A stretch of 9,211 nt of DNA from Desulfobacteraceae bacterium (GCA_030589225.1 JAUUWD010000044.1:1-9211); one strand, 5' to 3'. Shown: positions 1-6,828, numbered from the stretch's first letter. Made by a program: numbers and translations. Notes: generated from the letters alone by a model not told the origin.

Positions 1-178
1 CACGAAATACGAATTTCGAAACTCCCCGACGACGGGACAAGCGAAACAAATTCAAATGACCAAAATTCAAATGACCAAAACAGATAAATAGCCGTGATGA
101 TAACCCAATCTTGTTTTGAATTTTGAACATTAAGATTTTGATATTGTTTCGGATTTCGGATTTCGATATTCGGATTTT
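1..178. repeat. AT-rich imperfect palindromic repeat element (left edge may lie outside window)
   Basis: The segment at 42-81 (starting CGAAACAAATTC and ending CCAAAAC) is largely the reverse complement of 113-151 (GTTTTGAATTTTG to TTGTTTCG), with about 31 bp between the arms. Inside the left arm, 51-65 is repeated perfectly as 66-80 (TTCAAATGACCAAAA twice). The right arm is followed by a 7-bp tandem GGATTTC at 151-164 and by GATATTCGGATTTT. The left end carries related CGAAATACGAATTTCG sequence at 3-18. It has no coding potential. It lies about 170 bp downstream of the acyl-CoA dehydrogenase stop codon. Palindromic AT-rich elements with CGAAAT/ATTTCG ends are, to my knowledge, dispersed in multiple copies in some anaerobe genomes. 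Copy number cannot be judged from this window. Confidence 0.6.
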
Positions 179-351
179 CCCAACGGTTGCGTGAACCTTC
201 TTCACATCCCTATATTTTCCCAGATCATTGAATAGCCCTGCCCCCGGCCAACACACACCCAAATCTTGGGCTTGAAACGGAGCTTTTTGTCCAAAATATT
301 ACACCATAATACGCTACAACATACGTGGTCTTAAGTTAGTGCCTATGCCCA
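179..351. other. Intergenic tail downstream of the acyl-CoA dehydrogenase gene
   Basis: This stretch between the palindromic repeat and the dehydrogenase stop codon holds no gene that I can support. The only local structure is a short hairpin with CCCAA/TTGGG arms near 258-270. It has no adjacent T-run on the minus strand, so I do not call a terminator for the minus-strand operon here. Confidence 0.5.
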
Positions 352-2136
352 TTAAAACGCACCTTCCGGCATTTCCACAATTTCACGTTCCTTCCGAAGG
401 CAGGTGTCGAGACGAGCCATGGTCAAAGGTAGCGTGGCCCCAATGAAATAGGTTGCCTGCATCAGCTTGCCAACATAGAAGTCGTTTCCCCCGCCCTCGT
501 CTATGGTACGCTGGGCGATCAAAGCCATATCCAGAAGTCGCCAGGCCAGTGTTACATCCCCGAAACATAAAAGGGCAGGATGCGTGTATGAGGCCCACTG
601 AAGGGGATCGGATTTTGAAGTGTTTGACATCTCTATGGCAACTTCAGCTAATCTTTTCACCACTACTGACAGGGTTTGCACGTCTTTACCCAGAGCTGGG
701 TGCTCTGTATTCTTTCTGCAAAAATCCTCAATCTCAGACATGAATGCCTTGAAAGGCGCGCCATTATTTGTCCTCATCTTACGCCCCAGGAGATCCATGG
801 ATTGAATCCCGTTGGTTCCCTCATACAAAGACATGATCTTCACATCTCTTAAATACTGTTCCAGAGGGTACTCCCTGGTATACCCATAGCCTCCAAAACA
901 TTGCAGTGCCGTCTCACAAACCCTGAACCCAATATCTGAACAGCAGGCTTTGATAATAGGCGTAATAAAGTCTACCAGGTTCTGATAATGCAGTTTTTCC
1001 TCACCATCTGGCAGCTCAAGGGCAAAGTCAGACCAATAGGCTCCCGTATAGATCATGGAGCGCATGCCCTCAACCACGGCCTTCATCCACAACAACATCC
1101 TTCGTACATCAGGATGATCAATGATGGGGACACTACCTTCTTTTCTGCCAGCAATGTCCCTTCCCTGCACGCGCATCCTCGCGTAGACAAGTGCGTTTTG
1201 ATAAGCGGTGCTGGCAAGTGTCATTCCGCTCACCCCGGAATTTATCCTGGCTGCATTCATCATCTGAAACATATGGGCCAAACCTTTATTTGCTTCCCCG
1301 CAAAGGTATCCTATGCATCCGTCATGGGATCCAAAGTTTAGTTCGCAGGTAGGAGAGGCATGAAGGCCCAATTTCTCTTCTACCCTCTCACAGATGACAT
1401 CATTTTGATCCCCTATAAGACCGTCTGGATTGACTCTGAACTTAGGTACGATGAAAAGAGAGATTCCTCTGGCCCCTTCAGGCGCACCATCAATTCGAGC
1501 AAGTAGTAGATGAATAATATTTTCGGTCAGGTCATGCTCTCCCCAGGAAATAAAACTTTTTGAACCCTTTATTTTGAAGTGGTCTCCCTCACGATAAGCA
1601 ATTGTCTGGATACCTCCAAGATTGGATCCCGCGTCAGGTTCTGTCAAGCACATTGTACCGGACCATACGCCACCGAACATTTTTGGCACATAGCACCTTT
1701 TCAATCCCTCGCTTGCAAAACTTTCTATAAGATGAGCAGCCCCATGAGTGAGACTTGGGGCCATGTTGAATGCCTGACATGCTCCGTACATAAAATCGTT
1801 GATAATAATTCGCATCATGTGGGGGAAACCCTGGCCTCCATATTCAGTGTCCCTCGACGTAGCAATCCATCCATCACGACCAAAGTGCTTGAATGCAATT
1901 CTAAACTCGGGAGGACAGGTAACCTTTCCACCCTCAAATTTAACCCCCCATTTTTCACCGATTTCCTGTAGGGGGTCTACAAATCCCTGTGCCAGATTTA
2001 AGGCTTCATTCACCACCATGTCTAACATCTTTTCATTCAGATCTCTATACCGCTCAAGAGAACACAGAGATCCATAATTTAGCTGGCGTTTCAGGATAAA
2101 AAAAATATCGTTTTTGTTGACTTTGAAATGCCCCAT
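352..2136 (-). CDS. Acyl-CoA dehydrogenase, long (about 600 aa) type with extra C-terminal domain
   Basis: This 594-residue FAD enzyme should oxidise an acyl-CoA thioester to the 2,3-enoyl-CoA in the cytoplasm and pass electrons to ETF (family knowledge). Acyl-CoA dehydrogenase signature 1 is at about 162-174 (MCLTEPDAGSNLG). The second signature region is at 411-431 (LQCFGGYGYTREYPL then RD). The motif YEGTNGIQ at 438-445 places the expected catalytic glutamate at E439. The first 35 or so residues resemble the short N-terminal extension of this subfamily. Residues after about 455 fit the acetyl-CoA-dehydrogenase-like C-terminal domain (PF12806 type), which explains a length well above the usual 380. 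The ATG at 2136 follows an AAGGAG sequence, but at a long spacing of about 13 nt. It begins 9 nt after the stop of an acyl-CoA synthetase remnant, so the two were probably cotranscribed. The substrate chain length or ring type cannot be read from the sequence. Confidence 0.95.
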   Translation of the reverse strand: MGHFKVNKNDIFFILKRQLNYGSLCSLERYRDLNEKMLDMVVNEALNLAQGFVDPLQEIGEKWGVKFEGGKVTCPPEFRIAFKHFGRDGWIATSRDTEYGGQGFPHMMRIIINDFMYGACQAFNMAPSLTHGAAHLIESFASEGLKRCYVPKMFGGVWSGTMCLTEPDAGSNLGGIQTIAYREGDHFKIKGSKSFISWGEHDLTENIIHLLLARIDGAPEGARGISLFIVPKFRVNPDGLIGDQNDVICERVEEKLGLHASPTCELNFGSHDGCIGYLCGEANKGLAHMFQMMNAARINSGVSGMTLASTAYQNALVYARMRVQGRDIAGRKEGSVPIIDHPDVRRMLLWMKAVVEGMRSMIYTGAYWSDFALELPDGEEKLHYQNLVDFITPIIKACCSDIGFRVCETALQCFGGYGYTREYPLEQYLRDVKIMSLYEGTNGIQSMDLLGRKMRTNNGAPFKAFMSEIEDFCRKNTEHPALGKDVQTLSVVVKRLAEVAIEMSNTSKSDPLQWASYTHPALLCFGDVTLAWRLLDMALIAQRTIDEGGGNDFYVGKLMQATYFIGATLPLTMARLDTCLRKEREIVEMPEGAF

Positions 2137-2145
2137 AACTCTATT

Positions 2146-2310
2146 TCATCTCCTTCGCTCCCGCAGTTTTCTTTTCAAGACTTTACCAGTATGACTTTTG
2201 GGTAGATCATCCACTATGTGAACAATGCGCGGATACTTGTAAGGCACTACTCTTTCCTTTACAAACTGGCGGATTTCATCTTCGGTCAACTTTGCTCCGC
2301 TCTTCAGTAA
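2146..2310 (-). pseudogene. C-terminal remnant of an AMP-forming acyl-CoA synthetase (54 codons)
   Basis: The minus-strand frame ending at TGA 2148-2146 reads LLKSGAKLTEDEIRQF, continues through YKYPRIVHIVDDLP, and ends KSHTGKVLKRKLRERRR. This is the C-terminal subdomain of the acyl/aryl-CoA synthetase (ANL) family. It includes the A10 motif PKxxTGKxxxR, whose lysine (residue 43 of the fragment) contributes to adenylation. A complete gene would need roughly 450 or more further codons upstream. Instead the homology stops at about 2311, where a perfect hairpin begins, and the frame meets a TGA at 2331-2329. No start codon or ribosome site is visible, and the next 300 bp are repeats. The remnant sits 9 nt before the acyl-CoA dehydrogenase start, a usual synthetase-dehydrogenase operon order. 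Either the 5' part was lost by deletion or element insertion, or the assembly joined wrong pieces here. Confidence 0.85.
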
Positions 2311-2344
2311 TACCCCAATTGAGCGTTTTCACTCAATTGGGGTA
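2311..2344. repeat. Perfect 13-bp inverted repeat (hairpin) at the synthetase break point
   Basis: TACCCCAATTGAG at 2311-2323 and CTCAATTGGGGTA at 2332-2344 are exact reverse complements around an 8-nt loop. On the plus strand a T-run follows at 2355-2361, so it could act as a weak terminator in that direction, but no plus-strand gene precedes it. Its left edge coincides with the point where synthetase homology ends, so it may instead be the end of an inserted or recombined element. Confidence 0.8.
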
Positions 2345-2354
2345 TCAAATAAGT

Positions 2355-2390
2355 CTTTTTTCTGCGTTCGCCGTGTTTCTGCGTGAGATT
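2355..2390. repeat. CTGCGT-type degenerate repeat stretch
   Basis: TCTGCGT occurs at 2361-2367 and again at 2378-2384 with a related CGCCGTG between, downstream of a T-run. Low-complexity stretches of this CTGCGT style recur in the intergenic DNA of many environmental bacterial genomes (recollection, not verified here). It has no coding content. Confidence 0.35.
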
Positions 2391-2400
2391 ATCGGTTGTA

Positions 2401-2583
2401 AACCCTAACGTTGCAGGCCTGCACCGAGGAAAACGCGCCAGAGTGCGTCCCGCCCTAGATAGGCGGGATCGTAGCATACTTAACAGTATGTGAAATCCTG
2501 GCCGATGCGAGCACAGGCGCAGATGGTGTGCTCTGGTGCGAACGTAGCGGTTTTTGCCGGTGTGGGTTTGTAACGTTAGGGTT
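2401..2583. mobile_element. 183-bp MITE-like element with terminal inverted repeats, able to fold into one long hairpin
   Basis: The ends AACCCTAACGTT (2401-2412) and AACGTTAGGGTT (2572-2583) are perfect 12-bp inverted repeats. Complementarity continues inward imperfectly: CACCG near 2422 pairs with CGGTG near 2558, GAAAACGC near 2429 with GCGGTTTTT near 2547, and CCAGAG (2438-2443) with CTCTGG (2531-2536). Two further hairpins lie in the middle: TCCCGCC/GGCGGGA (2448-2454 with 2462-2468) and CATACT/AGTATG (2475-2480 with 2485-2490). It is more GC-rich than its flanks. No transposase or convincing gene is inside, and I see no clear target-site duplication. It could be a non-autonomous transposable element or a structured repeat family. 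It is not a canonical integron attC site, because the terminal heptamers do not fit RYYYAAC/GTTRRRY. Confidence 0.6.
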
Positions 2584-2616
2584 AATCCTGTTATCCCGTC
2601 TGAAAAACCCATGTAG

Positions 2617-3750
2617 TTACAAAGTACGAAACACTGGATCATTACTATTTAGATACAAGAGGTTATCGGAACTGCCACTTTTTTCTGTCAAATTTTTCAC
2701 TGCCATCCCCTTCTTGTTCATAGATGCCTTTTTCAGCTTCTCAAGGTTACCTTCAGGGACATCTCGAAATTCGAGAAGGCCTTTGGATCTGGCAATTTCT
2801 ATTAGCTCCTGTCCGATTTGTGTCCTGACAATGACCTGATTCCAGGATCTGGCCACTTCCCAGCCCTCGGGCAGCCGGGCAGAACCTACAGAGATATCAC
2901 TGAATTCTGCTGTCATGTCAAAGCAGTAAAGACATGCCTCTCTTATACAAGGAGTGACATCATCAAGGGAAATTTCGATGGTACCGTTTTTAGTATACAC
3001 TTCTATGGCGTGATATTTACTCGGAGGAATATCCATACCAATAATGGTGTCAAGATCTGTTTTTTTTCGTAACAGGTCCACGAATTTACGCCACGAAAAG
3101 GCCCAGCCGCAAAACAAACCGATAACGAACTTCAGCTTATCAATGTTGTTCGCATCCGTGGCAATTGGTTTGAGGCGCATCTTTGCAAGAGCAAGGGCCT
3201 GGCATGGCGTTACTACTACACCAATTTTATTGTGCTCTCCTTTGGCTATCCTGTTAAACTCCGCTATCATTGGAGACATAACAAAATTACTCTTCCCCCG
3301 TTTCTTAATATCAGAAGGATCTTTCGCCATAACACCATGAGGCAAAAAATTCTCCTGGCCTACAGTAATGACAGCCGTGTCTATAATGCCTTCCTGGATG
3401 CCCAGGGCCGTGAGTGCTGTCACTGTTCCTCCATGCTGTGCATTTTTGCGCACCTGTTCATCAGTTGCTCTTGTAATATAAAACTCTTTAACCGCACCTA
3501 TCTCTGGAGTTAAATCCCGTTCATCAAATAATGTCTTCCGTAACGCCTCGAGATCCGTTGGGGTCCTAGGGCAAAACGCATAGCATCTACCAGCCTCGAG
3601 ATCACATGAATGGAGAAAGACTATATTGTCATTGTATGATGCCTGATAAGGACAAAGGCCCACACAAGCTCCACAACCAGTGCAAAGATCCGCATCCAGC
3701 ACCCTCTCCTGAAGCTCTTTTTGCCCCAAGATTCGATTTTTGTCTGCCAT
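2617..3750 (-). CDS. FrhB/FdhB-family Fe-S flavoprotein (coenzyme F420 hydrogenase/dehydrogenase beta-subunit-like)
   Basis: This 377-residue protein belongs to the FrhB/FdhB family, in which an Fe-S/flavin subunit exchanges electrons with F420, ferredoxin or related carriers. A ferredoxin-like cluster motif lies at 21-35 (DLCTGCGACVGLCPY; C23, C26, C29, C33). Further cysteines follow at C49, C56 and C60 (before PRTP), then TPC183, FCGW (C214), and C268, C273 and C276 (CIREACLYC). The N- and C-terminal family domains cover about 85-170 and 175-330. The start is the ATG at 3750-3748, with an excellent AAGGAGG 7 nt upstream. The frame stays open to 3930, but that extension has no family character. 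The protein stands alone, with no hydrogenase or formate dehydrogenase catalytic subunit nearby, and sits between FAH-family and acyl-CoA metabolism genes. Its role is therefore probably an electron-transfer step for that pathway. F420 specificity should not be assumed. Confidence 0.88.
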   Translation of the reverse strand: MADKNRILGQKELQERVLDADLCTGCGACVGLCPYQASYNDNIVFLHSCDLEAGRCYAFCPRTPTDLEALRKTLFDERDLTPEIGAVKEFYITRATDEQVRKNAQHGGTVTALTALGIQEGIIDTAVITVGQENFLPHGVMAKDPSDIKKRGKSNFVMSPMIAEFNRIAKGEHNKIGVVVTPCQALALAKMRLKPIATDANNIDKLKFVIGLFCGWAFSWRKFVDLLRKKTDLDTIIGMDIPPSKYHAIEVYTKNGTIEISLDDVTPCIREACLYCFDMTAEFSDISVGSARLPEGWEVARSWNQVIVRTQIGQELIEIARSKGLLEFRDVPEGNLEKLKKASMNKKGMAVKNLTEKSGSSDNLLYLNSNDPVFRTL

Positions 3751-4051
3751 ACTTGAACCTCCTTGTCTTAACCCTCTACCTGCTAAATCAGGCATAACAT
3801 TTAAATAAGGCCTGGCAGAGGAACTGCTCAAAACAGCGGCAGAGATTTCACAATACATGGGCCACTTGCCTGCGGCTTTGGAGACATAACGACCTGATAG
3901 CTTTCCGTTGATAAGCGTTAGGCGAATCACAAGCCTTTGGCGTGATTATTGTGTTGTCATGTAGGACTACAGAATTCCATCAAATGCCTGTCATGGGGCA
4001 GATAAACAAAACTTCAGCGCCAAAATAAGCGTCTGCTCAAGCGGTACAGCA
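3751..4051. other. 301-bp gap between the FAH-family and FrhB-like genes, with one hairpin
   Basis: No gene is supported here. The minus-strand frame of the FrhB-like gene stays open to 3930 but lacks recognisable protein character. A hairpin lies at 3925-3947: AATCAC pairs with GTGATT, plus an inner GCC-TTT-GGC separated by a two-base bulge. No T-run follows it on either strand. The gap is long for genes of one operon, so the FrhB-like gene may have its own promoter here, although I could not identify convincing -35/-10 boxes. Confidence 0.4.
3759..3768 (-). promoter_or_regulatory. Ribosome binding site fixing the FrhB-like start
   Basis: On the minus strand the sequence reads ACAAGGAGG, then TTCAAGT, then ATG at 3750. 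The AAGGAGG core at 7 nt spacing decides in favour of this start over the in-frame GTG at 3930, which would add 60 residues. Confidence 0.8.
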
Positions 4052-4870
4052 TCACCTGGTCCGGCAGGTATTCACAAGGCGCCCTATCCTCTCTACCTCC
4101 ACCGTCACTTCATCTCCGTCCTTCATATATATGGAAGGATCGCGGAAGACGCCAACACCTGAGGGCGTGCCGGTCAAAATGACATCACCCGGGAGCAAAG
4201 TAAAATTATGTGACAGGAAACTTACTACCGACGGAATCCGGAATATCATCAAACTGGTGTGACTATCCTGCATAAGTCTGCCGTTCAGCCAACACCGGAC
4301 TTTTAAAGAATGCGGGTCCGGCAACTCATCAGCAGTCACAATCCATGGTCCAAGGGGACAAAATGTATCAAGGGATTTTCCGCGAACCCACTGACCATCA
4401 CCGAATTGAAGGTCCCTGGCACTCACATCATTGGCGCAAGTATAGCCGAATATAGCCTTCATTGCCTCGCTTTCAGGGCAATCGCGCACTTTTTCGCCAA
4501 TGATCACAGCCAGTTCTACCTCAAAATCCACCTTTCTGGTCAAATTCACGTCCCAGGTAATTTGTTCGTTATGGGCATTTAAACTGTTGGGGAACTTTGC
4601 GAAATTCAAGGGGACTTCAGGGATTTTTCCTTTGCTCTCCTCAGCATGGTCTTTGTAGTTTAGACCAAGGCCAATGATCTTGGACGGTCGGGACACCGGT
4701 GCTGCCCATTTTATCTCTTCAAGAGAGATGATCTTGCTGCTAATCTCTGGTGGCTCCCCACGCTTAATGAAATCGACCATATCTCCATCAAAATCAATAA
4801 CTGCAATGCCATTGGCCTCAATGACTCCCAGGCAAACACGATTTTTATAATAGAATTGCGCTATCTTCAT
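4052..4870 (-). CDS. Fumarylacetoacetate hydrolase (FAH) family protein, FAHD1/acylpyruvase-like fold
   Basis: This 272-residue cytoplasmic protein is full length for bacterial FAH-superfamily enzymes, which hydrolyse, isomerise, hydrate or decarboxylate 2-oxo (often dienoic) acids using Mg2+ or Mn2+. The metal ligands appear as E117 and E119 (DFEVELA) and D148 (NDVSARDLQ). The 29-residue spacing from E119 to D148 matches that of human FAHD1. The lid motif NYKDHAEE at 71-78 supplies H75 and E78, the histidine/glutamate pair with three-residue spacing used in FAHD1-type catalysis. RGKSLDTFCPLGP (163-175) provides K165, and GTPSGVG lies at 234-240. The ATG at 4870 has only a weak AAAGG about 10 nt upstream. 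Substrate candidates include acylpyruvates, 2-oxo-hept-3-ene-dioates and oxaloacetate; the sequence does not choose among them. Next to acyl-CoA genes it may act on an aromatic or branched-acid breakdown product. Confidence 0.9.
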   Translation of the reverse strand: MKIAQFYYKNRVCLGVIEANGIAVIDFDGDMVDFIKRGEPPEISSKIISLEEIKWAAPVSRPSKIIGLGLNYKDHAEESKGKIPEVPLNFAKFPNSLNAHNEQITWDVNLTRKVDFEVELAVIIGEKVRDCPESEAMKAIFGYTCANDVSARDLQFGDGQWVRGKSLDTFCPLGPWIVTADELPDPHSLKVRCWLNGRLMQDSHTSLMIFRIPSVVSFLSHNFTLLPGDVILTGTPSGVGVFRDPSIYMKDGDEVTVEVERIGRLVNTCRTR

Positions 4871-4913
4871 ATCTATCCATACCTTTCATTTGTTGTGAAA
4901 TTAATTCGGCATG

Positions 4914-4927
4914 TTTACACGTATAAA
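4914..4927. promoter_or_regulatory. Operator-like palindrome upstream of the FAH-family gene
   Basis: TTTACACGTATAAA is symmetric at 12 of 14 positions around ACGT and lies about 44 bp upstream of the FAH-family start codon, where a repressor site would be expected. A wider pair of ATGTTT/AAACAT arms (4911-4931) overlaps it. Binding by any TetR- or GntR-type regulator is only inference, and no regulator gene is in the window. Confidence 0.3.
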
Positions 4928-5036
4928 ACATTTGATCAAGCCAAATATACACATCCTAAGGGTAGACGCATATTATGATAAAAGAAGATAATGATGTCTT
5001 TTCTGAAGTGGTTGGCGGAAAGATTTGGGAAAGGTG

Positions 5037-5074
5037 AAAAAACAAATTTCGTGAGCAATCCAGTTAATTGGCTC
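5037..5074 (-). terminator. Possible terminator at the end of the lipoprotein/M48 operon
   Basis: On the minus strand GAGCCAAT (5074-5067) can pair with ATTGCTC (5059-5053) with one bulged C, around a loop that contains the last gene's stop codon. A run of six T follows at 5042-5037, but about 10 nt after the stem. The stem is short and the T-run is displaced, so this is a weak call. Confidence 0.35.
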
Positions 5075-5654
5075 TCATAGTTTGCGATATCCTGATGCCA
5101 GGGCAATTTCCTTCATCTTCGACAAGCCTGAAGCTTTCCAGGACTTTCCTAAAAGTTTTAATGTCCTTTTCAAAGTAATATCTATTCACGGCGGTGTAGC
5201 GAATATTGTAAAAACTCTCATCTGCCAAAAACCCATGATATATTGTTTTGAGCTTCAGACCATCTCTATTTTTGTATGTAAACACCACTCTGAACCCATC
5301 ATGCCCATTTATTCGGGTAGGTGCATTTTCAATTATCTCAAAATTCAAGACTGACTGATCGGATGTGATTTCATCGATAATGACATCTGCTGCCTCCTGG
5401 GGAAGCATAAGCCTGTTAAATTTCTTTTTTGTGTTTCGAAATGGCCTGTCTATGGGGCGATCCTGAATAAGGACGTACTGCAGGAAAGGCCCGTCCCCAC
5501 TTATCAAAAGATACCGATCAGTATCCAACATCATCCATCCCTGAGGGATATTTACATAGAAATTGTGAGGCAATGATTCATATGAACCCCCGGTTTCAAT
5601 CCAGGGTGCACAGGCCGGTATGAAGAGTAAGAATATCAAAAAGAATTTTTTCAT
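5064..5654 (-). CDS. Predicted lipoprotein with PsbP/Mog1-like appearance
   Basis: I do not recognise a named family. From the ATG at 5654 the protein has 196 residues. It opens with MKKFFLIFLLFIPAC, a lipoprotein signal peptide whose lipidated cysteine would be C15. A GTG four codons further upstream (5666) is possible but less natural. The mature part starts with FYVNIPQGWMM and closes with FYNIRYTA, then FEKDIKTFRKVLESFRL. This pattern (an early PxGW segment and a late helix ending ESFR) is typical of PsbP/Mog1-type folds, so that is my structural guess. It begins 13 nt after the M48 protease stop, so it is probably translationally coupled to it and shares its compartment in the periplasm or on a membrane leaflet. 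Function is unknown; it could be a protease partner or an unrelated envelope protein. Confidence 0.8.
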   Translation of the reverse strand: MKKFFLIFLLFIPACAPWIETGGSYESLPHNFYVNIPQGWMMLDTDRYLLISGDGPFLQYVLIQDRPIDRPFRNTKKKFNRLMLPQEAADVIIDEITSDQSVLNFEIIENAPTRINGHDGFRVVFTYKNRDGLKLKTIYHGFLADESFYNIRYTAVNRYYFEKDIKTFRKVLESFRLVEDEGNCPGIRISQTMRAN

Positions 5655-5667
5655 TCTACTTCCCACT

Positions 5668-6828
5668 TTACTGATTACATTTTTTTAAATATCCTACGAT
5701 ATAGGCTTTGTCCGCTCTATGGGGTGAAAGGGACAAACATTGTCCAAAAGATTTCTTTGCGAGTGTTTTCTCTCCATCCTTGTAATAAATCAACCCGATT
5801 GCTTTGTGGGGATCCGGATAAAAAGGGTCTAAGGAAATGGCCTTTTCGTAATAGGCCTTTGCTTTGTGCATATCGTCCGCTTTTGCTCTCTGCCTGAAAA
5901 CCTCACCCAGCAAGTAATACACTCCTGCATCATTTGGTTCAATTTTCAAATACTTTTCAGCCCCCCTCTGTGCGCTATGGAAGCGTCCGGCCTTTAAATC
6001 CAGCCAGGCATTGTCCAGTATAACCTTATGCATTTTTGTCAAAAAAACCCCTGTATTCTTTATTCCTGTCTCTTCTTTCTGGTAACGGGTTTTAAGAAAA
6101 TTTTTGCAGTTCTCCACCCGTTCCTGAAGCCTGGGATGACAACCAAAAAAGAAAGGTTCTTGTATGTTTTCTTCCTCAAGCTCCCTTTTCAGATGTTCGA
6201 AAAGCCTGAGTGCTTCATTGGGGTCATACCCTGCCTTTGCCATTAACTGAAGACCGACCAAATCAGCCTCGGTTTCAAGATCCCGGCGATACCCGCTGAC
6301 TGCAGCTTTAGAACCTAAGGCCCCCAATTGATTCACCAGGTTTCCAATCCCGCTAAATTGAATCAAGGATCCCTGGACACCGACGAGAAAGTCAGATTTG
6401 CTTTTGAAATGCCTGAGAGTTTTCAGCGCGTGCCTGTGTGTGCAGTGTGTCATCTCATGACCAAGTAGAGCTGCAAGTTGAGCCTCATTATCCATACGCG
6501 CAAGAATTCCAGTATGAATGTATATGACCCCATTTGGAAAAGCAAAAGCGTTCAAATAAGGGCTCTTGATGACCATTATCTTAAAGGGAATATGCTCCAG
6601 AATTTCAGGTGGCTGAAGCTTCCTGGCAACCTGGTTCAAATAGTCATCAAGTTGGTCATCTCTATATATCAGTCCGCTCTGGGTGAGCACTTTTTGCTCG
6701 TCTTCTGAGCGTTGCCAGAGTCTCTTTTCATCATCAACACCGGCATTATCTGTTGCCAAAGGAAGTTTCGCGGGAGTAGAGCAGGCAGCTGCAAAACACA
6801 GCATCAGTATCAAGAGGATATATCTCAT
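5668..6828 (-). CDS. M48-family metalloprotease lipoprotein with C-terminal TPR-like repeats (BepA/YfgC-like architecture)
   Basis: This 386-residue zinc protease probably acts in envelope quality control in the periplasm. A lipoprotein signal peptide ends at C16 (FAAAC). The zinc motif HEMTH lies at 124-128 (H124, H128, catalytic E125). The third ligand is E185 in ETEAD (185-189), preceded by YRR as in other M48 peptidases. FAFPNGVIYIHTGIL (95-109) and CHPRLQERV (230-238) are further family hallmarks. After about residue 265, helical repeats with YYLLGEVFRQ, KAKAYYEKAISLDP and AKKSFGQCLSLSP are TPR units. This protease-plus-TPR order is that of BepA (YfgC), which acts on the outer-membrane assembly machinery, although BepA is not typically a lipoprotein. 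The start is set by the ATGA overlap with the upstream lipoprotein gene and an AGAGGTG site 5 nt before the ATG. Confidence 0.93.
   Translation of the reverse strand: MRYILLILMLCFAAACSTPAKLPLATDNAGVDDEKRLWQRSEDEQKVLTQSGLIYRDDQLDDYLNQVARKLQPPEILEHIPFKIMVIKSPYLNAFAFPNGVIYIHTGILARMDNEAQLAALLGHEMTHCTHRHALKTLRHFKSKSDFLVGVQGSLIQFSGIGNLVNQLGALGSKAAVSGYRRDLETEADLVGLQLMAKAGYDPNEALRLFEHLKRELEEENIQEPFFFGCHPRLQERVENCKNFLKTRYQKEETGIKNTGVFLTKMHKVILDNAWLDLKAGRFHSAQRGAEKYLKIEPNDAGVYYLLGEVFRQRAKADDMHKAKAYYEKAISLDPFYPDPHKAIGLIYYKDGEKTLAKKSFGQCLSLSPHRADKAYIVGYLKKCNQ

Noticed and set aside
988..1341. 117-codon plus-strand open frame inside the acyl-CoA dehydrogenase gene
   Set aside because: It is antisense to a well-supported enzyme gene, has no ribosome site and no recognisable protein character. 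The same applies to the other antisense frames under the genes of this window.
2304..2642. 112-codon open frame on the minus strand
   Set aside because: It lies across the terminal-inverted-repeat element, overlaps both the FrhB-like 3' end and the repeat region, has no ribosome binding site and a composition unlike protein (arginine- and histidine-rich read-through of hairpins).
3915..3923. GCGTTAGGC, which resembles the end of an integron attC site
   Set aside because: No matching RYYYAAC partner at the proper distance and no foldable L/R core could be found, and there is no integrase or cassette array in the window.
3751..3930. 60-residue N-terminal extension of the FrhB-like protein from a GTG
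   Set aside because: The extension has no family similarity that I can see, and a strong AAGGAGG site precedes the internal ATG at 3750, after which the Fe-S motif follows at the usual distance.
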